NCBI GenBank assembly: GCA_028583415.1
Contig: CM053265.1
Coordinates: forward strand, 20,344,830-20,408,829
DNA: 64,000 nt
Direction of reading: 5' to 3'
DNA from: Protea cynaroides
Taxonomy: Eukaryota > Streptophyta > Magnoliopsida > Proteales > Proteaceae
This document shows, one piece after another, positions 10,468 to 21,500 of the stretch. A program made the translations under genes and the position numbers. The notes under the pieces were generated by a model. It ran no database searches and was not told the DNA's origin. It was given only the letters and a program-made list of their open reading frames with translations. Position 1 is the first letter of the stretch, and the number at the start of each line of letters is the position of its first letter.

Positions 10468-11262
10468 TGAACCACCCGCATCCACTTGTTCCACAGCTTG
10501 ATGAACGGTGGTTTCGTTCTGAGGTGGCGCAAGACCACTTTCCTTGGTTTGACAAGAAGAATATTGAGTCAGGGTGACGGGTGAACCTGGAGCAGCTTCA
10601 GCGGTTTGATGTGGAAGCAACTTTTGGTAGACTCGGGTGGTTTCCCGTCATTACATATACGGTGACTACCCGCCCCAACCTTGTTAATCATTTCTATGCA
10701 AACTTGGAGATAGAGGGAGATGTCAATGACTTCAGCTGAGGCAGGGAACTCTGCCTTACTAGCTACGTCAAGGGTGTCCCCATCTCCTTCGACACTCACC
10801 AGCTTGCTGATCTCCTAGGGATTCCCAATGATGGTGACTTGGTCTACTGTGCCCCTAAGATGAAGGGCTTTCCAACTGATGATTTGTGTCAGGAGGTTTC
10901 GGAGCAGATCCTTAACCCAGGAGCGCCCATGAAAGCCGCTAACTTAAGGCCTGTTCCTGGGGTATATTGTCGCATCATCCAACACGACATCGTTTCCCAG
11001 AGCGGCCACTACAATGAGTTGTCTCAGCTCACTCAGTACTTGACCTATTGCGTCTGCACCGGGGAGCGGGTTTGTCTTTCCTACATCATTATTAGGACCA
11101 TACGTCAGGCTACTCGGCCCGATAGATCAGTAACCTTCCATAAGGCCATCTTATCACTACTCTTCTGCGGCGCTTACGGGTGGACATGAGAGGTGAGGTT
11201 ACAGTTGAGGACACCATGACCTCTGACATTGACTGGGATGTCATCATTCGGATGAAGATGGA

Positions 11263-13529
11263 TGTAAGACCCGCACTCCATAAACCCGGTCTAAACCTTG
11301 GTTTCATGTCGTAACAGGTCTTTCGATCATCACCGGGCCAGACGGGACAAGCGGATGACAAACAGGTATGAAATCGGATCAAAGACGGTCAAATAATCAT
11401 CATTTTATGTTGACCGGTCAATGGTACCGGTCTTGGTACCGGTCGACCGGTCAGCTCTGCGCAGCTGACTATGGAGATCCAGAATTGGATCTCTGCGGGT
11501 CCCACTTTCCTAAACCCTAATGCCTGAACCTTCCTAATCCTAATAGGGTGATTAAACCCTAATTCTAGCCTATATAAACACCCTTAAACCTCCTCAAATC
11601 CTTTCCATTATCTCTCACAAACCCTAGAGAAGAGAAGGAGGTTGGAAAGGAGAAGGAGCTAGGAAGAAGAAGGAGGTGCCGCCATTGTCGTTCGATGATG
11701 CTCACTGTACGCCAGTCGACGGTAAGTGTTTTAACCATTATTCTTACTCTATGACTCTTGGATAGTTGTATGGGTGGATCAATACCATGCAAAGTAGGTA
11801 TTGATCTAAAACCCTAAATTGGATATTAAACCCTAAGTTGCCGTCAAACCCTAGATTCGAGTTCCGAGATGATATTCATCGAAACTAGACTTGAATGAGT
11901 TGGAGATAACTCTAACTAAAAGCTCAGATTTAGAATGGATAGTAGAAACCCTGAAAATCCATGGAGATTGACCGTCGGCAGTCGAAAAACCTAATGTATG
12001 GTCTTCCGGAGACATACCGATCGACCATACCGGTTGCTAGTTTGCTCACAGTAATGTGACCGGTATGTTGCGACCGGTCATCTCTGAGAGGCTGGTTTTG
12101 GAATTTGTTGGTTTTCCGACCAACGTAAATCCTAAGAAACTATTCTAATTGAACCCTAATATTATGTAGGACTTTGTGTTAGCACGTTTGGATCTTACGA
12201 CGTGGAGCAAGCTATCAAACGAGCGTCAAGTAAGGGAATCTGACCTAAACCCTAATAATTAATGGACAGTAAATCGTTGTTAATAACCTGGATATATATG
12301 ATTGATGTTTGTGCATATTCACATGCCATCCTTTACTTTCAGTTATTATTATTATTGTTCATGCATTAATAGGATGTGATTGTTAGGCATGTGATTGTTT
12401 TCGTTATTGTGTGTGGAGTGGGGCATGGGCCTGGGATCATTCCTCACACTGGCACTTTTTTGTAGTATTCTATCTTAACATGCTTGGTACGGGTGGGGCA
12501 TCAGGGGGAGGTCGTGGTACGGTGGTCTTCGATATTGATGCTGGCCTGGCCATGGTGATGTGGCACTGTGGTCTTCGAGGTCGACGCTGGCTTGTCCACG
12601 ATGCTTTAGCTCTATCTCTATGCTGTAGGGAGTTATGTTGGGATAGGGTCTACCTGCGTATGTTCTATCCTAGTGTGTTAGTTGTGGATAGGGTATTAGG
12701 GGAGGTACGGGGATGCCTTAGCTCTATCTCTATGCCGTAGACGGCTGTGCTGGGATAGAGCCTACATTGATGACATATAGGATTGGTTAGTTGCGAGCCC
12801 AGTTTGCAAGCCCTGGCCAGTAGGGGCTTAGGTACTGATATGGGTAGAGCATCAGGGGAGGTACGGGGATATCTTAGCTCTATCTTTATCCCATGATGGG
12901 TGCATGTGGGCCGATGGGGGTGTGATCCATGAGGTGCCACACACTCGTGTATGGAGGTGCGGGGGCTACCAAACCTTTCTATAACACATTGCAAACTTAA
13001 ACCAGACCACAACATAAAATGATTGTTACTCATGCATAATATTGTGAAACTGTCTGATTGTCTTACTGAGCTAAGTTGTGAGCTCACCCTTTGTATATAT
13101 ACATGTTTTTAGATGTTGATGCAGGTTACACAGTGGACGACTATGTGAATGCTCTGGCATATGGTGATGTTGCTGCTTTGGGTGTACAGGCAGGAGATGA
13201 CGAGCATGACGCTTCATGCGAGTGCCCTTTATGCGTGTACCTTTGATTGGATTTTGATTTATTTTCATTATTTTCGGTTGGATTAAGAGATGTAATGATA
13301 TTATATTTTATGTTTGAATTCGAATAATTGAATATTTTATTTACATTTATCAATAGATTTTCAGTTCATTTAATTTAAAGACTTCCGCTGTATTTATTAT
13401 ATTCTGATTGTGGTTATATGCAATGGTTTGTATGAGTGGACACGGCCTATACGAGATCCTGGTGTGAACCGTTGGTTCAGTGACGGTTCACTCACACCAT
13501 TCTGGTTGGTTCAGAATTGGGGTGTGACA
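11263..13529 (+). mobile_element. Solo LTR (A' subtype), opposite orientation
   Basis: 2267-bp LTR from TGTAAGACC to GGTGTGACA with perfect 5-bp duplications ATGGA (11258-11262 and 13530-13534). TATA box TATATAAA at 11571-11578. Imperfect tandem repeats of about 130 bp occur at 12595-12910 with the word TTAGCTCTATCTCTATG. It forms a long inverted pair with the solo LTR at 8123-10467, separated by 0.8 kb of the antisense gene. Confidence 0.95.
13103..13246 (+). CDS. LTR-encoded 47-codon ORF, intact, in solo LTR
   Basis: Starts MFLDVDAGYTVDDYVN, contains AYGDVAALGVQAGDDEHD and ends SCECPLCVYL then TGA. The tail spells C-x-C-x-x-C. It lies about 1.5 kb downstream of this LTR's TATA box and about 280 bases before the LTR end, so it would be in the transcript. 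A splice-acceptor-like TTGATGCAG precedes the GYTV codons, so this block could also be an exon. No known family. Confidence 0.55.
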   Translation: MFLDVDAGYTVDDYVNALAYGDVAALGVQAGDDEHDASCECPLCVYL

Positions 13530-13922
13530 ATGGAAAATCTGCCCATCAGTGATGAGGAGTTAGAGGCTCGTCCTCATCCACTCTAGAGGGTAGCAGCCGC
13601 AGTAGCAGCAACAGCAACAACCAATGCGGCTCATGCAAAAGAGGCAGGGGATGATGATGAGGGTGATGATGATCAGATGGAGGACGTTCCAGCACTAGTA
13701 CCACAGCCCACGCATGTAGCGGGACCATCTCAGCCTCCTCCCGATACCGTGATGGGTATGTTCACAGAGATTCGAGATTCCCAGTGGGAGATGAGCCGTG
13801 ACCTAGGGCACCTTACTCGCAGCCTCAGAGTTACACAAGAGCAGGTGCACTGGCTCAGGGTAGCCTACGAGCGTGACTATGACATCATGGTCCCCATTCC
13901 TCCTATGCCCCCGTCCCCATGA

Positions 13923-14256
13923 TAGTTCATTTATTTTCTCTCTCTCACAGAATGGTTTATATATTAGGGTAATTGTCCGGCTTGTGGACTGTACCCTGTA
14001 GCACTATTACCCTTGATACTTCTTTAAATATTTTAATAGAAATTTATGATTTTTCTCACTAGTCATTAAGGTTTCTATCTAGAGCATGTCTATTTATTAA
14101 TTCCACCTTTAGTATAGTACATTTTGCTCTTTGGTATTTAGTCTCAGACATCAAACAAGTGCTTAAGGTGTGTTTTTTATTAAGACTTTTAAATTCTTCC
14201 TATCTCAGTTCATCGACTCAGTTAAGTGCAAATATGGTCTGTTGGACAGAGCCTAA
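13923..14256 (-). other. 5' leader of element A
   Basis: Non-coding leader between PBS and the antisense gene's stop codon. It matches 32400-32909 (element B) and the reverse of 16432-16676 (element D): CACAGGTGCTTA-type word, then a TT-rich stretch, then the final antisense exon. No ORF is supported. Confidence 0.7.
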
Positions 14257-14270
14257 GAGCTCTGATACCA
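14257..14270 (-). promoter_or_regulatory. Primer binding site, initiator Met tRNA, element A
   Basis: The minus strand reads TGGTATCAGAGCTC two bases after the 5' LTR. This is the usual plant retrotransposon site complementary to the 3' end of initiator methionine tRNA, where minus-strand DNA synthesis begins. Confidence 0.95.
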
Positions 14271-14272
14271 AG

Positions 14273-16431
14273 TGATCAAACCCCAATTCTGACTGAACCA
14301 GAAGTGTGAGTGAACCATCACTGAACCAACGGTTCACACCAGGATCTCAATAAGACCGTGTCCACTCATACAAACCATTGCACATAACCATAATCGGAAT
14401 ATAATAAAATACAGCAGAAGTCTTAAATAAAATGAACTGAGTGATCTATTGATAAATTTAATAAAATATTTTGTTATTTGAATACCAAAACATAATTAAA
14501 TATCCTTACGTCAATTGTATCTCCAACCAAAAATAATTTAAATAAATTAAAACCAATCCTAGAGGTACACGCAGAAAGGGCACTCGCATGATGCGTCATG
14601 CTCGTCCTCTCCTGCTTGCACGTCCAAAGCAGCAACACCTCTATGCCGGAGCATTCAGGTAATCCTCCACTGTATAACCTGCATCAACATCTAAAAATAG
14701 TGTATACACAAGGGTGAGCTCACAAATTAGCTCAGTAAGACAATCAGACAATGCAACAAACATATGCATGAGTAACATTTACATCATGGTCTGGTTTTAA
14801 GTTTACAATGTGCTATAGAAAGGATTGGTGGCCACCGCACCTCTATACACGAGTGTGTGAAGCCGCCCAATGGATCAAACACCACTATCGTCCCACATGC
14901 ACCAACCATGGAATAGGGATAGAGCTAAAGCGTTTGGATCAAACACCGCCAACACTTTCCCTGATACCCTACCCATACCAACACGTAAACCCCTATTGGC
15001 GAGGGCTTGCAAACCGGACTCGCAACTAACCAATCCTATATGTCATCACAGTAGGTCCTATCCCAGTGCAGCTCCCTACGGCATAGAGATAGAGCTAGAG
15101 TTTAGTAGCCAGACCGGTTACCACAGTGCCACTTCCTCCCCCCTGATACCATACCCGCACCAAGCATGCTAAGACAGAACGATACGAAAAGGTGCTAGTG
15201 TGAGGAATGATCCCAGACCCTTGGCCCTTCCCATTCCACACATCAACGAAAACAATCACATGCCTAACAGTCACATCCTAGCATAACGAGTATGCATGAA
15301 CAATAATAATAACTGAAAGTAAAGGATGACATGCGAGTATGCACAAATATCAGTCCACAGAATCATAGTTATTAACAACGTTTTACTGTTATTAATTATT
15401 AGGGTTTAGATCCGATTCCCTTACCTGATGCTTGTTTGCTAGCTTGCTCCACGTCGCAGAATCCAAACTTGCTATCACAAGGTCCTATACGATGTTAAGG
15501 TTGAGTTAGAATAGTTTTCTTAGGGTTTACGTTGGTCGGAAAACCAACTGGGTCAAAAATACTCCTCACAGAGCATACTGGTCGCAGTACCGATCGCGGC
15601 AATGTGGGGAAAGGTGCGACCGGTCCCCACAGACCAGTCCCCGGGAGGTACCGGTCACAGTACCGATCGCATAGGGTGCGACCGGTATGGTCGATCGATA
15701 TGTCTCTGGAAGACCATACGCTTGGTTCTTGCCTTCCGTCGGTCACCCTCTATTGATCCTAGGGTTTCTCCTACACATCCTAGGTCTGAGCATTGAGTTA
15801 GAGTTGTTTCCAACTCCATTCAAGTTCTAGTTTCGATGATCTTCAACCTAGAACTTGAATCTAGGGTTTACCGACTAGATTAGAGTTTGACGACAAACAT
15901 GGTTTAGATCAATACCTGCTTTGCATGGTGTTGACCCAATCATAACTAACCATCCTAGAATACTTAATGTAGAGGAAGGTTTAAGCACTTACCGTTGACT
16001 TGCGGTAATGTGTTCTTCGTCGAACGACAATGGCGGCTCTTCCCTCTCCTTCCTAGCTTTTTATCCTTCTTCAATCTCTTTCTCCTATCTAGGGTTTGTG
16101 AGGATCAATGAAAGGGATTTTAGGAGGTTTAGAGGTCCTTATATAGGCTAGGATTAGGTTTAGGAAGCCTCCTAACATTAGGAAAGTCCTTCGGTTTGAA
16201 ATTTAGAAAGTGAGACCCGTAGAGATCTTTTTCTGGATCCAAGTCTGCGTAGGCCATACCGGTAGACCATCGACCGGTACCAAGACCGGTATGAATTATT
16301 TCATACTTAAATCGGTCCGTTTTCATACCTGTTTGTCATCTGCTCGTTCTGTCTGGTCCAGTGATGATTGGAAGACTTGTTACGACATGAATTAAAGGTT
16401 TAGATCGGATTCATGGAGTGCGGGTCTTACA
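14273..16431 (-). repeat. 5' LTR of element A
   Basis: 2159-bp LTR. It starts (minus strand) TGTAAGACCCGCAC and ends TTTGATCA instead of the usual GTGTGACA. TATA-like TATATAAG at 16138-16145. Nearly identical by eye to 1-2177, but it has only about one copy of the 25-bp minisatellite. Its small peptide frame (14560-14700) is broken by a 2-base deletion. Confidence 0.94.
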
Positions 16432-16499
16432 ATAAGCACATGTGTTGTATGAGACACAAACTAAAAAAGAGAATAATGCACATATGTAAATGAGAAACC

Positions 16500-16585
<86 letters not shown>

Positions 16586-16676
16586 GGGAGTAAGACAAGA
16601 TACATCCGAATTAGAGTACAGTCTACAATCCAGACAGTTACTCTGAATTATAAAAAGGGAAAAAAAATAAATGATA
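16432..16676 (+). other. 5' leader of element D with (TA)40 microsatellite
   Basis: Begins ATAAGCACATGTG, the reverse of the leader word next to other PBS sites here, so element A inserted about 130 bases inside D's leader. A pure TA run spans 16503-16582. Tyr-Ile repeat frames across the TA run are not genes. Confidence 0.75.
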
Positions 16677-17954
16677 TCATGGAGCTGGAGGTGCTGGAGG
16701 AGGAGGTGCCTTACGATCTCTATCATAGTCCTCAGCATATACTTTGGCGAGCCAGGCCACCTGAGTCTGAGTCGGTCGAAGATTAGCTGTCAGATCTGCT
16801 ACCCACTGGTCTGTAGAGTGCTGGGCATCTAGAAGCTCTCCTACTCTCCAATTAGTCACGTGCTGAGCCTCTCGAATCTTACGTAACAGCCCCATCATGT
16901 CATCTGGTGGTGGGCGTGAAGGGCCAGCTGAATGAGAAGCCTGAGAAGGGCCAACTCCAGTAGAATGCTATGGTGATGGGGGAGGGATGGCATCCACATC
17001 CATGTACATCCGATCATCATCCTCCTCATCATCACTCACGTGTGCCTCTGCTGCTGCCTCTGCTACTACTGTTGCTACCACCTCTGCATCTGTTGCCGCT
17101 ACTCGAGTGAGAGGACATCTCATAGAATTCCTCTCATCATCACTGACCTGTATCTCTCTCTTACCCATCCTGTTGATGGCCTCCCAATCAAGGTCAGCTG
17201 AGAAGGTGTCCTCAAGGATCCTCTCATCCACTAGGTCCACCTATAGACGAGCGAGTAGGATGGAGATCAGTCACCCATAGGGCAAGTTACCTCTCGAGTC
17301 AGGCAACATAGCTCTGTGCATAGTCCGAAGAATAATATATGAGAGGCAGACAGGCTGCCTAGTACAAATACAATACAGCAGGTACTGGGTCAGCTGTGAG
17401 ATTATATTGTAATGTCCACCCTAGGGAATAAGATTATGCTGGATAATCTTGCAGTAGACCCATGGCTCTGGCCGCAGGTTGACTGCTTTCATCTCCCAGC
17501 TGTCATCCCGAAGAATTTGATTATCTATTTCTACACGCACCTATGTAGATAGAAACTGTGGCTCCGTGGGTGCATAGTAAACCAACTGACCATCATTTGA
17601 GATGCCTAGGAGATCAGCCAACTCCTGATAGTTGAAAGAGATCGGAACCTCTTTCACCCAGCTGGTGATCCAAAGCTCTCTACCCCTGTCAACATCCTCT
17701 AGGTCACCTTCTACCTGTAGGTGATAGTAGAATTGCTTAACCAAGTCCGGACGAGTGCAAGCCTCATACAGAATCACTGGAAGCCAGCCCATATCACTAA
17801 ATGCCCTCTCCACATCAAACAGGGCTAAGTGGGCTAAGTTCACACACCGACCCCCTTCCACCTTCTTTTGATTAAACCAAGGGTATTATGTTTCTGCTAC
17901 TATGGACCAGAAGCAACGTGGGTCATGAACTCGAAAAACCTTAGTACGAACCAT
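16677..17954 (-). pseudogene. Antisense gene of element D, Transposase_32-like
   Basis: Second copy of the antisense gene, opposite to D. Start codon at 17954 (MVRTKVFRVHDPRC), a stop 23 codons on, then a long frame with the domain core FDVERAFSDMGWLPVILYE, CTRPDLVKQFYYHL, VKEVPISFN and LADLLGISNDGQ (17541-17861). The middle is broken. The acidic linker (VSDDEEDDDRMYMDVD, 16968-17240) and the C-terminal helix (GELLDAQHSTDQWVADL ... WLAKVYAEDYD) are open, ending in a Pro/Ala tail at 16677. It shares block order with element A's copy but is well diverged, so the gene is old in this family. Function unknown. Confidence 0.7.
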
Positions 17955-18791
17955 GATAGTTGCAAGAGAAGAAAATAAACAAGTTAGATAAATTTAAAAA
18001 TTTGATAGCATAATGATGTAGAATGAAAAAAAGCCCCACTTTTCACCCAAACATTTGGGAAGGAGGACTTACATAGGTCCCAAACCATCCTGCAAGGCAT
18101 ATTCAATTGGAAATTTTAACTAGGTAGGTTGAATTTGAAGAAATTTTGACAATTGGAAAAAACCCCCAAAATTTAAGTTAAAAATGAAAATTTCGAAATT
18201 TTTACCAAACCAACCAATGAAACTCAAATTTTCATGAGGGCTTTTAACCATTGGGTAGTCAATAGCAAAAGCCCCCAATAAAAATCAAATTTTTACGGTC
18301 AGAAAACCCTACAAATGGCAAAAACCCTAGGTATGAAAGCTTAAAATGGAGAAAAGTAGAGAACATACCTCAAGGAATGGAATGGAGATCGTGGATCAAT
18401 GGAAAAATCACCAAGTTCATATGGTAGACACTGTAGCAACTCAGTGGTGGCAAGTTGAGTTGTGACCTTAGGAAAGGAAAGGAGAATGAGAGGAAAAAAT
18501 CTCGAAAATAGGTGTAAAAACCTGATTTTGAACCATACGATCGCACAATTCGACCAAAACCATCGACTGTATGATTGATCGTATGATCCACCATAGGGTC
18601 TTGGTAAGTTGCCAAGATTTTGAAGGTCGCACCTATGGTCGCACAACATGTGACCGTAGGCCATCGACCGTATGACTAACTGTTGTCTGCATTTTGATTT
18701 TGCTCGAACTTTTGCCTATTAATTTTGTTATTCTCTCACTTTTCATTTGAGACTAACCCAATACTACCATTCTATTTTGTCTCACATGTAT
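17955..18791 (-). promoter_or_regulatory. Intron, 5' UTR exon and motif module of D's antisense gene
   Basis: On the minus strand the donor GAG|GTATGTTC lies at 18368. The intron-like stretch runs to about 17960, but the acceptor is degenerate (CTCTTGCAAC instead of TTTTGTAG). The 5' UTR exon lies about 18369-18500 and shares TTGCCACCACTGAGTTGCTACAG-type words with element A. The region 18535-18680 holds CATCGACCGTA, GATCGTATGATC and GGTCGCAC words. The reverse complement of CATCGACCGTA appears in D's own LTR at about 63954-63964. Confidence 0.55.
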
Positions 18792-19178
18792 TGTCACACC
18801 CCAATTCTGCACCAACCAGAATGGTGTAATGAACCGTCAATAAACCAACGGTTCAACCAGGATCTCGAATAGGCTATCCCCACCATGTTAAACCAAAACA
18901 CATTCCACATTAATTAGAGATAATAAAGTAAATAGTGGAAGTCTTACAGATAATGAACCGAGGTCTAGTCATGATAAATAATTAATATTCTATTTATCTC
19001 CAATTAACCAAAACATAATTTAATACATATTACAAATATCCAAATATGAAAGTCAAACACTAAGCGTATCCATAGTTGAAACGCTCACTTAACGAATCAT
19101 AATAGTCCTCCACAGCTTGCTCATCATAGCCACCACATGTTCATATGTTGGCGTGTCGACATAATCTTCAACCGTAAT

Positions 19179-21500
19179 TGTCACACCCCAATTCCGCACT
19201 GTTTAGAATGGTGTGATGAACCGCTAATAAACCAATAGTTCAACCAGGATCTCAAATAGGCTGTGTCCGTTTGCTTTAACCATACATATCCACAACCATA
19301 ATCAGAGTAAATACACAATAGCGGAAGTCTTAAATATTAAATGAACTGAGAATCTAAATGTGATAATCATAAATAAAATACCAATTATCTTTCATTAAGT
19401 GAGACATAAGTAAATAAAATAATCAATTACATTTACTCAATAATCCAAGTAAAATCTAATCGAAAATGCATGAATTGCATTCGCATGACGAATCATGCGT
19501 CTCCATTATATCTTCTGCGTCCATCGCCGCAACGTGCCCGAATGCGAGAGCATTCATATAATCTTCCACGGACATACCTGCATCATCAACTAAAAATATT
19601 CGAATTCAAAAAGGGTGAGCACACATCACGGCTCAGTGAGCAAACAAACAATGCAACAAACATATGCATGCATTCAATTCATATCTTTGGTCTGGTATAT
19701 AAGTTTGCAATGTGCTATAGAAAGGTTCGGTGGCTGCCTCACCTCTATACACAGGGTGTGTAAGCCCACCCAATGGATCAAATACCATTGTCGTCCACAT
19801 CCACCTCACCATGGAATAGAGATAGAGCTAAAGTGCTTAGGACCGCACTGCATCACACTTCCCCTGATGCTCTACCCATACCAACACGTAAGCCCTTATT
19901 GGAGAGGGCTTGCAAACTGGGCTCGCAACTAACCAATCCTAATGTCAAACAGTGTATCCAAGGCCTCACCCCAACATCCCTCAATACGTCCATAGAGATA
20001 GAGCTAAGGCCCCCCGACAGAGTCAGAGACTACATGGTCCGAGACCACCTCCCCTGATGCCCTACTACGTAATAGTTCTGCTAAGGTAATGGCAATACGA
20101 CGATGCTAGTGGACAAGACTTGAGTAGAGATAGGGCTAAAGTGCTTAGGACCGCACCGCATCACACTTCCCCTGATGCCCTACTCGCATCAAGTACACTA
20201 ACCACACACAAACATTCACATGCCTATTCCTAGCATCATCATCATCATCATGTTATAAGTAAACAAAATTAAATATGCATGAACAGTAATAACAGGAATA
20301 GTAGATGACATGTGAATGCACATTATAATCATACAATCATAGTATCAAACATGGTATTGGACTCAATAAACGAAAACAGTTTATTATTAACCAATTAGTT
20401 TAGGTCTTGTTCCCTCACCTTTGATTGAGTGTAGATCCTCTTTCAAGCTTTAAGAATCACTTTTATATCACTAGGAGAACCTAACAAGTCGATAGATTTT
20501 AATTAGAATTAATTTCAATAATTTTAAGCTTGCTGTATTGCTAGGGTCGTAGGTTGGGTCGCAGGTAGGGTAGCAGTTTTCTATGACCCCAGGGTGTAGG
20601 GTCGGTCATAGGGTCGGGTACCCATCGACCCTAGGTGCGACCACAGCCTCCCTGGACTTCCCGAGAGCATGGGGTCGATCCTATGGTCTGGTAGGGTCGG
20701 TTACCAATCGACCCTACGTGCTACCACACATAGTTTGAGTCGATCTTTCATCCTACAGTCCATTCCTTCATGTTTGGATCCTTTGGCTTACTTTTATAGT
20801 CCATTCTATGATTGTTCTATGGCTCAAAACTCTAAGTTACACACTTTACTTTGTTCACAATGCTTTCCTCCATGGATTCCATTGGAATTTACCCATGGAT
20901 GAGTGATTTGGGTTTCTCCTAGACCCTACCCTATTCATGAACTATTCTAGGGTCTTCCATAATTCATGGAGAATGTATTCATACCTTAGGGTTGCTGAGA
21001 TTCGGAGATTTCTCTAAATTTCTTCTCCTTAGTCTTCTTTTCCAATTCTCCTTCTCTTCTCCTTCTCTTCTCTTTCTCTCACTTTCAATTAGGGTTTCAA
21101 AAAGAGTGAAAGAGGCTAAGGGATGTCCTATTTATAGAGGAAAACCTCCCAAAATAAGTCTCATCGAGATTAGGAAAGGATCCTCTTGAAATTAGGAAAG
21201 TTTCCTAATTACGGTTTCAGTCTGTCATCCGAGGGTCGATGCTAGGGTCGCAGGACCCGTAGACCCTAGGGTCTCAAGTCATCCGACCCTAGGACTGAAA
21301 AGTCATGGGCTAGACTCTCTTGAGGTGGGGTCGACCCTACCTGTTTAAGCATGCGACCCTACCCTCAAATTTACTATTTTTGGGTCAATTTCATACCTGG
21401 TCTTGTGATTTCCTTCACGCACTTGGTCTACTTGGCTCGACCATGATAGGTAGATCTGGTACAAGGTGATAAGACTGATTAGTTTGATACGGATCTTACA
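19179..21500 (-). mobile_element. Solo LTR (B' subtype) nested in B's 3' LTR
   Basis: 2322 bp with ends TGTCACACC and GGATCTTACA and perfect 5-bp duplications GTAAT (19174-19178 and 21501-21505). TATA box (minus strand) 21129-21136. Motif clusters of GGGTCG at 20540-20730 and 21225-21360. No internal region. Confidence 0.95.
19456..19593 (-). CDS. LTR-encoded small ORF, B' type
   Basis: Carries FLVDDAGMSVEDYMN, AFGHVAAM and the tail HDSSCECNSCIFD then TAG. The same blocks as the A-type peptide, with the C-x-C-x-x-C tail kept while the surrounding DNA is strongly diverged. No ATG lies just upstream in frame, so it may be an exon or the start may lie further up. Confidence 0.4.
   Translation of the reverse strand, partial: LVDDAGMSVEDYMNALAFGHVAAMDAEDIMETHDSSCECNSCIFD

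Larger units (their letters stand above)
8072..13922 (+). pseudogene. Antisense gene of element A, Transposase_32-like (putative plant transposon protein)
   Basis: ORF of about 410 codons opposite in strand to its host element, between PBS and gag. It is split by two solo LTRs; coding parts are 8072-8122, 10473-11262 and 13535-13922. The N-terminal third contains the segment FDVEATFGRLGWFPVI, then TTRPNLVNHFYANL, VKGVPISFD and LADLLGIPNDG. This layout is like the plant-specific domain called putative plant transposon protein (Transposase_32, PF20167); I recognised it by pattern, not by search. An acidic DDEGDDDQ-type linker follows, then a heptad-like C-terminus (MGMFTEIRDSQWEM...LRVTQEQVHWLRVAYERDYD). 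Three stops and one frameshift near 11150 break it, beside the LTR insertions. Its function is unknown. Confidence 0.7.
1..16431 (-). mobile_element. Element A, Tekay/Del-like Ty3/gypsy retrotransposon
   Basis: Complete but decayed LTR retrotransposon read on the minus strand: 5' LTR (14273-16431), PBS, leader, an antisense gene, gag (from 7075), PR, RT, RNase H, integrase with a chromodomain-like tail, PPT, 3' LTR (1-2177). The window starts about 13 bases inside the 3' LTR, judged by alignment to the 5' LTR. The Met-tRNA primer site, long LTRs and C-terminal tail fit the Tekay/Del chromovirus clade. Two solo LTRs (4.6 kb in all) are nested in it. Its right end abuts D's leader at ATAAG; the matching target duplication would lie left of the window. 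Confidence 0.9.

Noticed and set aside
16490..16786. Tyr-Ile repeat proteins on both strands across TA runs (also 50947-51268)
   Set aside because: Pure products of the (TA)n microsatellite; no composition or motif of a real protein.
18341..18664. 107-codon minus-strand ORF in D's antisense promoter region
   Set aside because: It crosses the motif module, 5' UTR exon and donor site; not present in element A's copy.
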